Origin: Proteobacteria bacterium UBA1673
GTDB lineage: Bacteria > Pseudomonadota > Gammaproteobacteria > Comchoanobacterales > Comchoanobacteraceae
Reading direction: 5' to 3'
Assembly (NCBI GenBank): GCA_002320385.1
Contig: DCKN01000025.1
Coordinates: 1 to 21,408 of the forward strand
Length of the DNA stretch: 21,408 bases
Shown: positions 14,836 to 21,408 of the stretch, in pieces
Position numbering within the stretch: position 1 is the stretch's first letter
How the letters are laid out: every line of letters begins with the position of its first letter
Notes under the pieces: model-generated
The model's database searches: none
What the model saw: only the letters and a program-made list of their open reading frames with translations
What the model was told of the DNA's origin: nothing
Position numbers and translations under genes: made by a program

Positions 14836-16164
14836 TTAGACATCCAAACAGCTAGTGATGTATTTGAGCGGCAAAGTTTCCACGATATTTTCAATTGTAT
14901 CATAAGCGCTGTGAAGGTCATCAGTTGAAAGGCATAACGGTGGGGTGATACAAATGTTTTTATGAAATGGCTCTAGTAGAAGACCATACTCAAGACACCG
15001 TTTGTGAAACCAGTCCAATAGTTTTTGTTGTTGCGAGCGATCTTCACAAATTACCTCAAAAGCACCAATAGATCCTAAGTATCGGACATTCTTAATAATA
15101 GGCTGCTTATTCAATTTATGTAGTCTGGACATATGAACCGACTGCAAAGCATGGATATGTTCACCTGTAATCTGTTCATCTATGATCGCAATCGTCTGAT
15201 TTGCAGCATGACATGCAAATTGATTGAGTGATCCAGCAGGCTCCAACAGCACATTGCTTTGAATTTGAGCCATAATCTGATCTCTTGTGATGGTTAAGCC
15301 AAAAGGACAGAGGTGATTGGTCATAGCACTTCCAGAAACGAGGATATCAGGGCATCGTGATAAGTATTGACTCACAAAAAACTGACCTGAGCGCATCGGG
15401 GATAGATTTCTTTCATCCGAGACAATGAGTAATCCATAATCTTGGATAATTTCAATGACTTTATTGAGAAATCCGGGTCTGCAAGCCTGCATGCCATTAC
15501 GTGCTTGAAGCAATGGCTCGATTACGATCGCCGCGCAGTTAAGATGTTGATCACTGAGGAATTCATTGAGTCGACTGAGTGATAATGATTCCTTCACATC
15601 AGCATCTTTATCTTGAAACCAGGTGCATGGATAAGGGATATGCTCAGTGGGTATCAAGAAATCATCAAAATGATTGTGGTTTTTAAAGCTTGCATTAAAG
15701 TTAACACAGCTCATGGATTCTCCATGATAGCCATGCGCAAAACTAATGATGGTTTTACGTTTTGGTTGGTGCTGAGCATGCCAATAACGATAAACAGTCA
15801 TTATTGCCTGCTCCATCGCTAGACATTCCGAGCTATGAAACTCCAGTGCCTTATCCGAAGATTGAGGAATATGTCGCATCAGCTTATCGGTCAATAACTG
15901 GGCAGGTTCGTGTTCCAAGGAAATAATTGATGAAAAGTTACTTTTCGTTAGTTGGCAAGCTATTCCATCGTTGAGTTCTTTAATATTATGGCCAATGAGA
16001 TTATGACTATTGATAGAAGACAAATCGATAAAAACTTTGCCATCGCTACTGTAAAGTCGTGAACCGGCAGCCTTTTGAATCAACAAGTCATTCATGAAGT
16101 TTGAATTGGTCGCATAGTTAGGCGTTGTTGCGTTGTGAATCGTTCTAGGCACGCTAAAAATCAT
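14836..16164 (-). CDS. BioA-like class III aminotransferase homologue lacking the PLP lysine
   Basis: The fold is that of fold-type I, class III aminotransferases, closest by eye to BioA (adenosylmethionine-8-amino-7-oxononanoate aminotransferase). Supporting segments are SSDGKVFIDLSS (39-50), LEFHSSECLAMEQAI (107-121), SFAHGYHGES (141-150), VIEPLLQARNGMQACRPGFL, LLIVSDERN with the PLP-ring aspartate (Asp250), and RYLGSIGAFEV (361-371), which resembles the BioA 'LGAIGVVE'. The PLP-binding lysine motif, normally G-K-A-L-T-G, reads GSAMTN; Ser279 (codon 15328-15330) replaces the lysine. The phosphate-loop 'SGS' reads SSE. The reading frame is intact at 442 residues, so transamination is probably lost but the fold may be kept for another role. 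No clear Shine-Dalgarno was seen; ATG 16095 is an alternative start. The ligase fusion follows after 57 bases. Confidence 0.82.
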   Translation of the reverse strand: MIFSVPRTIHNATTPNYATNSNFMNDLLIQKAAGSRLYSSDGKVFIDLSSINSHNLIGHNIKELNDGIACQLTKSNFSSIISLEHEPAQLLTDKLMRHIPQSSDKALEFHSSECLAMEQAIMTVYRYWHAQHQPKRKTIISFAHGYHGESMSCVNFNASFKNHNHFDDFLIPTEHIPYPCTWFQDKDADVKESLSLSRLNEFLSDQHLNCAAIVIEPLLQARNGMQACRPGFLNKVIEIIQDYGLLIVSDERNLSPMRSGQFFVSQYLSRCPDILVSGSAMTNHLCPFGLTITRDQIMAQIQSNVLLEPAGSLNQFACHAANQTIAIIDEQITGEHIHALQSVHMSRLHKLNKQPIIKNVRYLGSIGAFEVICEDRSQQQKLLDWFHKRCLEYGLLLEPFHKNICITPPLCLSTDDLHSAYDTIENIVETLPLKYITSCLDV

Positions 16165-16215
16165 GTGGTCATAATTTCAGTCTAAGTGACTATGATTGTC
16201 AGATCAAGACATTAA

Positions 16216-17106
16216 TCATTTTTCAATCGCTGACATAACACGACTGCTCATTTCCATACCGCCAATCTTGCATCTAAGATTCTTTATTTTCTCTAATTGA
16301 GCACCAATGATTCCTTCATTATTTTGTATGGTGAGTATACACTGCTCATGGTCTAGATAAAAATTCCTATGCTTTTGTATTTCGACTTGAGTCATGTGGT
16401 CAATGAAAAGACGAAGGACATGCCATGGTTTTGCTTTGTTCGTAAGATTTAAAAATTGACCGGTGATTGGAAGTCGCTGCTGATGTCGATGACCATCAAT
16501 GAGTATTGGTACATAATTTCGCCACTGCAATAAAAGTTGTATTGAATGATGGCATCCCCCTTTATCAGGATGTGCGCAAATGAGTGCTCGCCTCAATGCG
16601 ATATGGTGCTCGTTGAGGATAAAGTCAGACGAGTCTTGAATAATCTTACGCCACCAAAGCATAATAAAACACACAGCTTGATCTGTTTGGTGAGGCTTAT
16701 CCAATTGGCTTAGTGGAATGATTTCACTTGCATACCAACGGTAAACATTTTCTAATCTGGGTCTGTCTTGATCGTCATCGAGGTCATCAACCGTATCTCC
16801 GTAGAGATCTTGCCACCACGCTCGCGCATGCATCCACAGTGTTTTATGGTAATCTGCGTCGATACCAGAGTTGATGCGACTTTTGAAAATCCATGCCCTT
16901 ACATGATCGATTGATGACGCCTGAAATGCAAATTGATGCATAAATGCATAAGGGCGATTGTGCGCACTAAGTCTGAGAACAAGTTCAGAAGTGACAGGAG
17001 ATTGAGAAAATGGAATGGAGTAACTAATTGATTCATCATGATCATAGCCGCCAAGAAAGGAGATCAACCATCGAATAGACGCTATAAATGAATTGATAAG
17101 AACCAT
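16216..17106 (-). CDS. uncharacterised protein with an isolated HPDKGG J-domain signature
   Basis: I do not recognise the whole protein. ATG 17106 is chosen because TTAGGAG lies 7 bases upstream; a longer frame to 17178 would overlap the previous gene and has no such site. The product has 296 residues. A hydrophobic segment at about 3-19 could be a membrane anchor. Residues 80-160 are rich in tryptophan and acidic residues (DTVDDLDDDQD). Residues 168-199 read as J-domain helix II, the HPDKGG loop (179-184) and a helix III-like segment: IALRRALICAHPDKGG followed by SIQLLLQWRNYV. The HPD tripeptide is the part of J domains that stimulates Hsp70 (DnaK) ATPase. There is no Gly/Phe region or zinc domain, so this is at most a class III J protein. 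The C-terminus (263-283) may be a short helix. It lies 46 bases downstream of the orphan coiled-coil gene, probably in one operon. Confidence 0.65.
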   Translation of the reverse strand: MVLINSFIASIRWLISFLGGYDHDESISYSIPFSQSPVTSELVLRLSAHNRPYAFMHQFAFQASSIDHVRAWIFKSRINSGIDADYHKTLWMHARAWWQDLYGDTVDDLDDDQDRPRLENVYRWYASEIIPLSQLDKPHQTDQAVCFIMLWWRKIIQDSSDFILNEHHIALRRALICAHPDKGGCHHSIQLLLQWRNYVPILIDGHRHQQRLPITGQFLNLTNKAKPWHVLRLFIDHMTQVEIQKHRNFYLDHEQCILTIQNNEGIIGAQLEKIKNLRCKIGGMEMSSRVMSAIEK

Positions 17107-17152
17107 AATAATACTCCTAACATACCAATACACCACATTGAAGAATCGCCAT

Positions 17153-18463
17153 TTAGAGTGAGCCACTTGACAAATCACGAGACATCAATGAGGGACAACT
17201 TGGTCGTACATACAGTGTATCTGCCAAATCAACAACTTCGGCAGATTGAATTGCTAGGCTGGGAGTACCAGAAACTTCGCGAGCGAAAATAGTATTTTCA
17301 ACAATACCATTTTCGTTTGAGTCAGTCCGTGCTATCAGCTGCTGAGGAGTTCGATGTGCAAGTTGAGACTGAAGCCGACGAATCTCTTCTTCTTGTTGTG
17401 AGATGGTTTCATTTTGACGATTAATCTGGTCAAGAAAACTATGCCGTGAAGCTTGGTGATAGAGGCCGCTTTGAAATGAATCAAATAAATCTTTTGCGCT
17501 CAGGAGCATTGAACGCTCAAGATAGTTGTTGGATCTAAGATCATCTTTTATTTTGTCCATTTCTATATGTGCTGAAACCGAAGTGCTTTTAATCACAGGT
17601 AAGTAGGGGTTATAGTGACCGCGCTGAGTAATAATGTTGTATGGGATCGTCAATGGTTCAACCAGCCTTCGTATAGCGTGAATGGACTTTTGTATCCAAG
17701 ACAAGGATACATGACTGGTCAACTCTGAAGGCAGCTCTTCATCAATGATTCTACTAAATCGTTGAAGAGAGCGTCTAAAGTGGCTTAGCACTCGACGATC
17801 AAGCACCGTGCCGATATAGTTTTCATGGCCGTTACGGGTAAAGCAAGTATTGGCAGGAAACATGATGGATCCACGCATCGCTTCCATAATTCTTGGCTCT
17901 GATAATGTGAGGGAGTAATCAAGATAGCCGTGAGTTATGCGTACCAGAGAGTTTTTTGCCAGAGGCGTAATCGATCGAAATTTTAATGCCTCTAAAGGAA
18001 AAATTGCTGTGAGGCTGCTGATGAGATTGTTGATAAATCGTTGATAGTTAATTATGCCAGACCGAAGTTCAGATCGGTCGACATTTGTATTTTTTAATGG
18101 CCCGTGAAAAGTTAGATCAGATAGGGTCTTTAGGATAGCACGAGCAAATGATCCTGCTGCACCGCCCAGATAATAGGCGGCAATCACTTCGGGGCCAAAT
18201 TGAATTTGAGCGAGACAAATCACGACATGATTCAATATATATGCTGAAGAGATCGATAGTCCCTTGCCAAAAATCGATGAAATGCTCCATTTAAATCTCG
18301 ATTGCAAATCATCAGAAATTAAATCCATTTCTTGATAGAAATAGCTTGGTAGTTCCAAAGATCGATCACCATTAGAATATTCATTCATCGCATGATCGTA
18401 ACGGGTTTGTGTTAGCTCAACGACGGTGTCTTGATTATAGATATAGAAATCTTTATTCGGCAT
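17153..18463 (-). CDS. orphan protein with a hydrophobic segment and C-terminal coiled coil
   Basis: I do not recognise this protein. ATG 18463 is chosen, with GGGA 6 bases upstream; the frame extends to a TTG at 18517 that lacks support. The 436 residues include a hydrophobic stretch at about 68-110 (SAYILNHVVICLAQIQF ... AAYYLGGAAGSFARAIL) that could be one or two membrane helices. A long, basic helical-looking middle part follows, then a heptad-like, glutamine/glutamate-rich coiled-coil candidate at about 343-372 (QINRQNETISQQEEEIRRLQ). The tail is low in hydrophobicity and ends SRDLSSGSL. There are no catalytic motifs I can name. The gene precedes the HPDKGG gene by 46 bases on the same strand. 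A secreted or effector-type role is possible but is only inference from size, coiled coil and lack of known domains. Confidence 0.6.
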   Translation of the reverse strand: MPNKDFYIYNQDTVVELTQTRYDHAMNEYSNGDRSLELPSYFYQEMDLISDDLQSRFKWSISSIFGKGLSISSAYILNHVVICLAQIQFGPEVIAAYYLGGAAGSFARAILKTLSDLTFHGPLKNTNVDRSELRSGIINYQRFINNLISSLTAIFPLEALKFRSITPLAKNSLVRITHGYLDYSLTLSEPRIMEAMRGSIMFPANTCFTRNGHENYIGTVLDRRVLSHFRRSLQRFSRIIDEELPSELTSHVSLSWIQKSIHAIRRLVEPLTIPYNIITQRGHYNPYLPVIKSTSVSAHIEMDKIKDDLRSNNYLERSMLLSAKDLFDSFQSGLYHQASRHSFLDQINRQNETISQQEEEIRRLQSQLAHRTPQQLIARTDSNENGIVENTIFAREVSGTPSLAIQSAEVVDLADTLYVRPSCPSLMSRDLSSGSL

Positions 18464-18615
18464 GATTGGTCCCAGTAGAATTTCAAAAATCCTAATTGAC
18501 CGTGAGGTATGTTGCAATACGGGGTTTTGCCACTGAAGAAAGCACCACAGGTGTGGTAGGCCCAGAACATTTTTAAGTGTATTAGTGATTTATATTCCGG
18601 GTGCGCGCGACACGG

Positions 18616-19059
18616 CTAAAAGATAATTGATTTTCTAAAACAAATAATAGCAATACTAATAGCCAACAACAATGTGGTGACATTTCTCAACAGAAAATAC
18701 CACCGCGGATAGAGTTTTCTGAAATAGATCCAGTCAATCAACAATATGAGGAGCACTTCACAACACATGAAGGCCCATAGCACTTCCTCATTAAAAAAGC
18801 GCCGGGCAACAACCAAGAACCAGGGTGTGATTGTGAGAATTAGGCTGCTTACATGAACGATTGGGATTTTCTTTTGTAAGGCATTACTCCACTGAGCGCC
18901 ACAAAAAAAAGCAATTAAAATCATCGTGTAGAGAATACCTGCAAGCTGCCCTTGCAGTACGACAGACTCATCGCCAAAAATCAACAATTGCAAAGGCAGT
19001 AAACTAAATAGGGCGATTAAGCAGACAATGAACGGATGAGTGGTGTGTGTCAAGCGCAT
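18616..19059 (-). CDS. small DUF3429-like integral membrane protein
   Basis: The 147-residue product is almost entirely hydrophobic, with about five predicted membrane helices. It resembles DUF3429 proteins in the segment FFCGAQWSNAL (family pattern 'FLGGIhWG'), the mid-chain TPWFLV, and the C-terminal LIDWIYFRKLYPRWYFLLRNVTT, where the 'P-x-W-Y-x-x-L-R' signature is present. The function of the family is unknown. The ATG at 19059 has only a weak upstream site. It lies 89 bases downstream of glyS and on the same strand, so it may be the second gene of that transcript. The product ends in a short basic tail. Confidence 0.7.
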   Translation of the reverse strand: MRLTHTTHPFIVCLIALFSLLPLQLLIFGDESVVLQGQLAGILYTMILIAFFCGAQWSNALQKKIPIVHVSSLILTITPWFLVVARRFFNEEVLWAFMCCEVLLILLIDWIYFRKLYPRWYFLLRNVTTLLLAISIAIICFRKSIIF

Positions 19060-19148
19060 AATTTTTTGCCAATGGTACTCTAAGATTGTTACATGTCTAC
19101 ATCACAATGTATAGTGTAATCTGCTACAAATGTGCATCTACATCCAAA

Positions 19149-20600
19149 TTATTGATCAGTTCTGTTTCCTTCATAATGGTAGAAGAAATACTTCTTTCTT
19201 AGATGTTCAGTCAATGCTTCAATTGGGATTCGCTCCTGAGAGAGGCTGTCTCTATCTCTCAGCGTAACAGTATTGACCAGTTTAGGGTCGGAAGTCGTTT
19301 CCTCAATGGTGTCGAAATCAACTGTGATACAAACTGGTGTGCCAATTTCATCATGCCTTCGATAATTCTTACCAATATTACCGCTATTCTCGAGACGAAC
19401 AATCCCTTGAAGATTCGCTTGTAGTTGACGTTGAATGGTCTGAGCAATCGCGACAAGTTCTGGCTTGTTTTTCGCCAAAGGAATCACAGCAGCTTTGATA
19501 GGGGAAAGATGAGCCGGCAGCTTGAGAACGATACGATCTGAGCCATTATCAAGCGTCTCTTCAGTATATGCTTCGCTGAGAATCGCCAGCATGCCTCGAT
19601 CAAGTCCTGCAGATGGCTCAATGACGTAGGGGATATACCACGATTTACTTTCTGGATCTTGAACCGCTAGTTTGGATGTTGAGTCTTTATTTTCCTTTAC
19701 TTTAGCATGAGGGCTGAGCGTATCTTGATTCTTCGAATGTGACGCCAAATCGTAATCAGTACGATTGGCAACGCCCTCAAGCTCCTCGAAGCCATGGGGA
19801 AACCGATATAGAATGTCGGTTGTTGCTTTGGCGTAGTGCGCCAGATCAGATTCAGGTTGCACATCAAGTTTTAAATTATCGCCAGACAAGCCTTGAGCGT
19901 GCCACCAGTTAAGACGTTCCTTCACCCAATAACTGTGCCAGTAGTCACTTGACTCAGGTTTGACAAAAAACTCTATCTCCATTTGCTCAAACTCACGTAC
20001 ACGAAAAATAAAGTGTCTCGGTGTAATCTCGTTACGAAATGCTTTACCAGTCTGTGCGATACCGAAAGGTAGTTTGGGAGATTGGGTGTCCAAAACGTAC
20101 TTGAAGTTAAGAAAGATTGCTTGCGCGGTCTCTGGTCGCAAATAAGCAGTCGACGCGTCATCTTCCACAGGACCTAAGTTGGTCTTAAACATCAGATTAA
20201 ATGGTCTTGGTTCGGTGAGGTCATCTAAGCCACAATTTTCGCAAACAGGGTTATCGGGATCAAGATGGTCAGCGCGCATTCGGCTCTTACATGCTCTACA
20301 GTCGACCATAAGATCACAAAAAGTATCCTTGTGACCAGAGTAATGCATGGTTTTTTGGTGGGTCAGGATACTGCTGTCAAGACCATACATATCTTGACGC
20401 GCATAAACCATATCCCGCCACCAGGTCTGTTGAAGGTTACGTTTGAGCTCAACGCCCATGGGTCCGAAGTCATAGGCACCTTGTAAGCCACCATATACCT
20501 GGCTGCTGGGGAATATAAATCCGCGGCGCTTACACAATGAGATGATCTGTTCCATTGTTTTTTCAGATTGTGCTGCCGTCATAAATATGCCTATTGTCAT
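19149..20600 (-). CDS. glyS: glycyl-tRNA synthetase, single-chain (alpha2-dimer) type
   Basis: This class II synthetase charges tRNA-Gly. It is the single-polypeptide bacterial/eukaryotic-like form of about 480 residues, not the alpha/beta (GlyQ plus GlyS) tetramer usual in gammaproteobacteria. Visible features are CKRRGFIFPSSQVYGGLQGAYDFGPMGVELK near the N-terminus (cited in parts: CKRRGFIFPSS, YGGLQGAYDFGPMG) and a zinc module with Cys101/104/120/123. RPETAQAIFLNFK follows, then motif 2 at FRNEITPRHFIFRVREF and motif 3 at EPSAGLDRGMLAIL. The C-terminal anticodon-binding domain has HDEIGTPVCITVDFDT and TVTLRDRDS. ATG 20600 has GAGG 7 bases upstream. ATG 20582, with AGG 7 bases upstream, is an alternative, and a promoter-like element at 20612-20640 favours it. 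The symbol follows the usual annotation; glyQS is also used. Confidence 0.95.
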   Translation of the reverse strand: MTIGIFMTAAQSEKTMEQIISLCKRRGFIFPSSQVYGGLQGAYDFGPMGVELKRNLQQTWWRDMVYARQDMYGLDSSILTHQKTMHYSGHKDTFCDLMVDCRACKSRMRADHLDPDNPVCENCGLDDLTEPRPFNLMFKTNLGPVEDDASTAYLRPETAQAIFLNFKYVLDTQSPKLPFGIAQTGKAFRNEITPRHFIFRVREFEQMEIEFFVKPESSDYWHSYWVKERLNWWHAQGLSGDNLKLDVQPESDLAHYAKATTDILYRFPHGFEELEGVANRTDYDLASHSKNQDTLSPHAKVKENKDSTSKLAVQDPESKSWYIPYVIEPSAGLDRGMLAILSEAYTEETLDNGSDRIVLKLPAHLSPIKAAVIPLAKNKPELVAIAQTIQRQLQANLQGIVRLENSGNIGKNYRRHDEIGTPVCITVDFDTIEETTSDPKLVNTVTLRDRDSLSQERIPIEALTEHLRKKYFFYHYEGNRTDQ

Positions 20601-20611
20601 CAATTGGCCTC

Positions 20612-20640
20612 ATTAAACCACAGACATGCTCAGATAACAA
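20612..20640 (-). promoter_or_regulatory. candidate promoter of glyS
   Basis: On the minus strand, TTGTTA (20635-20640) and TTTAAT (20612-20617) are spaced by 17 bases within the 48-base gap after the permease gene. Transcription would begin near 20605, beyond the GAGG used by ATG 20600, so it fits a start at ATG 20582 better. Confidence 0.4.
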
Positions 20641-20648
20641 GGTCGTCG

Positions 20649-21408
20649 TTACAGTGTGGGTTTAATGGCGCCACATCTTTTCCAGTACAAATGGATTGGA
20701 AGGCCAGATACAAAGAATAACGACGAATATAGAAGCGTTTTTATATCAGATGTTCCAAGCATCACGACGCAAAACACACATGCAATGGCGGCAATAATCT
20801 GCTCAAAATGCCACCAGACTTTGCCTTCACGCTTGAGGATGACGAAATAACTAGCGATACACACAAGATAAATCATCAATGAGGCCTGAACAGCAAGATC
20901 AATAATGATATTAATTTGCTTTGATATGTTGTCATCAATGGTGAAAAGTACGACAGGGATGACGACCAAACAGCCGAGTAAAATGGACCAATATGGCGCT
21001 CCGTGCATATTCTTCTTTTTGAATAGTTCTGGAAGTAAGCCATCCTCCGCAATACCACTGGCAATCTGACCACCCGCAAGAACCCATGCATTTAAGTTCG
21101 ATAAGCAGACAATTGCAGAAAACATGGCGATAATCAAGTGCCAATTGCCGCCAAAAATCAATTGTGTGGCTAAAACATACGGCGTATGCGTGTTAATCAG
21201 GGATTCATGAGGGATAAGACCCATGAGAGAGATCGAGTTGAGCACATACAGGAAGGCCACACATGATGTTCCAATAATCAATGCTGCAGGAATAGTGAAA
21301 GTAGGGTTCTCAACTGAGCCCGCGGGTGTTGTTGCAGCCTCAACCCCAAGAAAAGCCCACAAGGTCAACGATGCGGCCTTACCGATTAGCATGAGGTTTG
21401 ATGTGCCT
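20649..21408 (-). CDS. APC-family amino-acid transporter (AdiC/PotE type), C-terminal part, 5' truncated by window
   Basis: This is the C-terminal 252 residues or so of a 12-helix amino acid-polyamine-organocation transporter of the inner membrane. The frame is open to the window edge, so the ATG at 21392 is internal. The segment SLTLWAFLGVEAATTPAGSVENP matches the AdiC/CadB/PotE 'WAFIGVESASVAAGxVKNP' helix 6 region (cited in parts: LWAFLGVEAATTPAG, SVENP). It is followed by SLMGLIPHESL, by AGGQIASGIAEDGLLPELF (the 'AGQxAxxAAxDGLFPxxF' loop), and by four or more further helices. Members exchange or import amino acids such as arginine/agmatine or ornithine/putrescine. The substrate cannot be read from this part. 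The stop is 48 bases before the glyS start. Confidence 0.88.
   Translation of the reverse strand, partial: GTSNLMLIGKAASLTLWAFLGVEAATTPAGSVENPTFTIPAALIIGTSCVAFLYVLNSISLMGLIPHESLINTHTPYVLATQLIFGGNWHLIIAMFSAIVCLSNLNAWVLAGGQIASGIAEDGLLPELFKKKNMHGAPYWSILLGCLVVIPVVLFTIDDNISKQINIIIDLAVQASLMIYLVCIASYFVILKREGKVWWHFEQIIAAIACVFCVVMLGTSDIKTLLYSSLFFVSGLPIHLYWKRCGAIKPTL

Noticed and set aside
17107..17178. Longer start for the HPDKGG protein
   Set aside because: It overlaps the preceding gene, while ATG 17106 has TTAGGAG at ideal spacing.
18464..18517. TTG start extending the orphan coiled-coil protein by 18 residues
   Set aside because: No Shine-Dalgarno and a rare start codon; ATG 18463 with GGGA is simpler.
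18544..18557. Perfect inverted repeat ACCACA-GG-TGTGGT upstream of the orphan gene, as an operator
   Set aside because: Only six bases per arm and a single copy; no adjacent promoter that I can support.
1..21408. CRISPR arrays, insertion sequences, integrases or phage genes
   Set aside because: No regularly spaced repeats, transposase motifs or terminal inverted repeats were seen on reading both strands.

Overview
The window (about 42% G+C by eye) looks like a chromosomal segment of a gammaproteobacterium with a fairly small genome, possibly an intracellular Legionellales/Coxiella-like lineage. This is inference. The complex I genes resemble the proteobacterial/mitochondrial-type NADH:quinone oxidoreductase, and the SRP RNA is the short 4.5S type. 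Intergenic spaces are short, catalytic residues are missing from several intact paralogues, and one protein carries an isolated HPDKGG J-domain signature of the kind seen in host-interacting bacteria. No database search was possible, so the taxonomic placement is tentative.

Layout, left to right. (1) 1-8027, plus strand: the distal half of a nuo operon, nuoG (3' part), H, I, J, K, L, M, N, with overlaps or gaps of 10 bases or fewer. It encodes most of the membrane arm of respiratory complex I plus the NuoI ferredoxin-like subunit. (2) 8083-9954, plus strand: two tandem membrane-anchored S49 (SppA/SohB-type) peptidase paralogues. The first has lost the catalytic serine and the oxyanion motif; the second is intact. 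(3) 10118-12144: dnaX and, 17 bases upstream of it, the SRP RNA gene, both on the minus strand. A tRNA-Val(GAC) runs divergently on plus. Both RNA genes have near-consensus sigma-70 promoters with 17-base spacers. (4) 12145-12411: a 267-base gap with no recognisable gene. (5) 12412-18463, minus strand: a compact accessory-looking cluster. It holds a tandem-duplicated D-Ala-D-Ala ligase fusion, a BioA-like class III aminotransferase whose PLP lysine is a serine, a protein with an isolated HPDKGG motif, and an orphan coiled-coil protein. (6) 18616-21408, minus strand: a DUF3429-like membrane protein, a single-chain glycyl-tRNA synthetase, and the 3' part of an AdiC/PotE-type amino-acid transporter that runs off the window.

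How the genes work together. The nuo genes form one respiratory machine. The SRP RNA and dnaX are probably co-transcribed. The unusual theme is paralogue degeneration inside intact reading frames: an S49 pseudo-peptidase beside an active one, a ligase with one canonical and one altered domain in one chain, and a lysine-less aminotransferase. Each implies a regulatory, scaffolding or new role, or early decay. No mobile element, CRISPR array or phage gene was seen.
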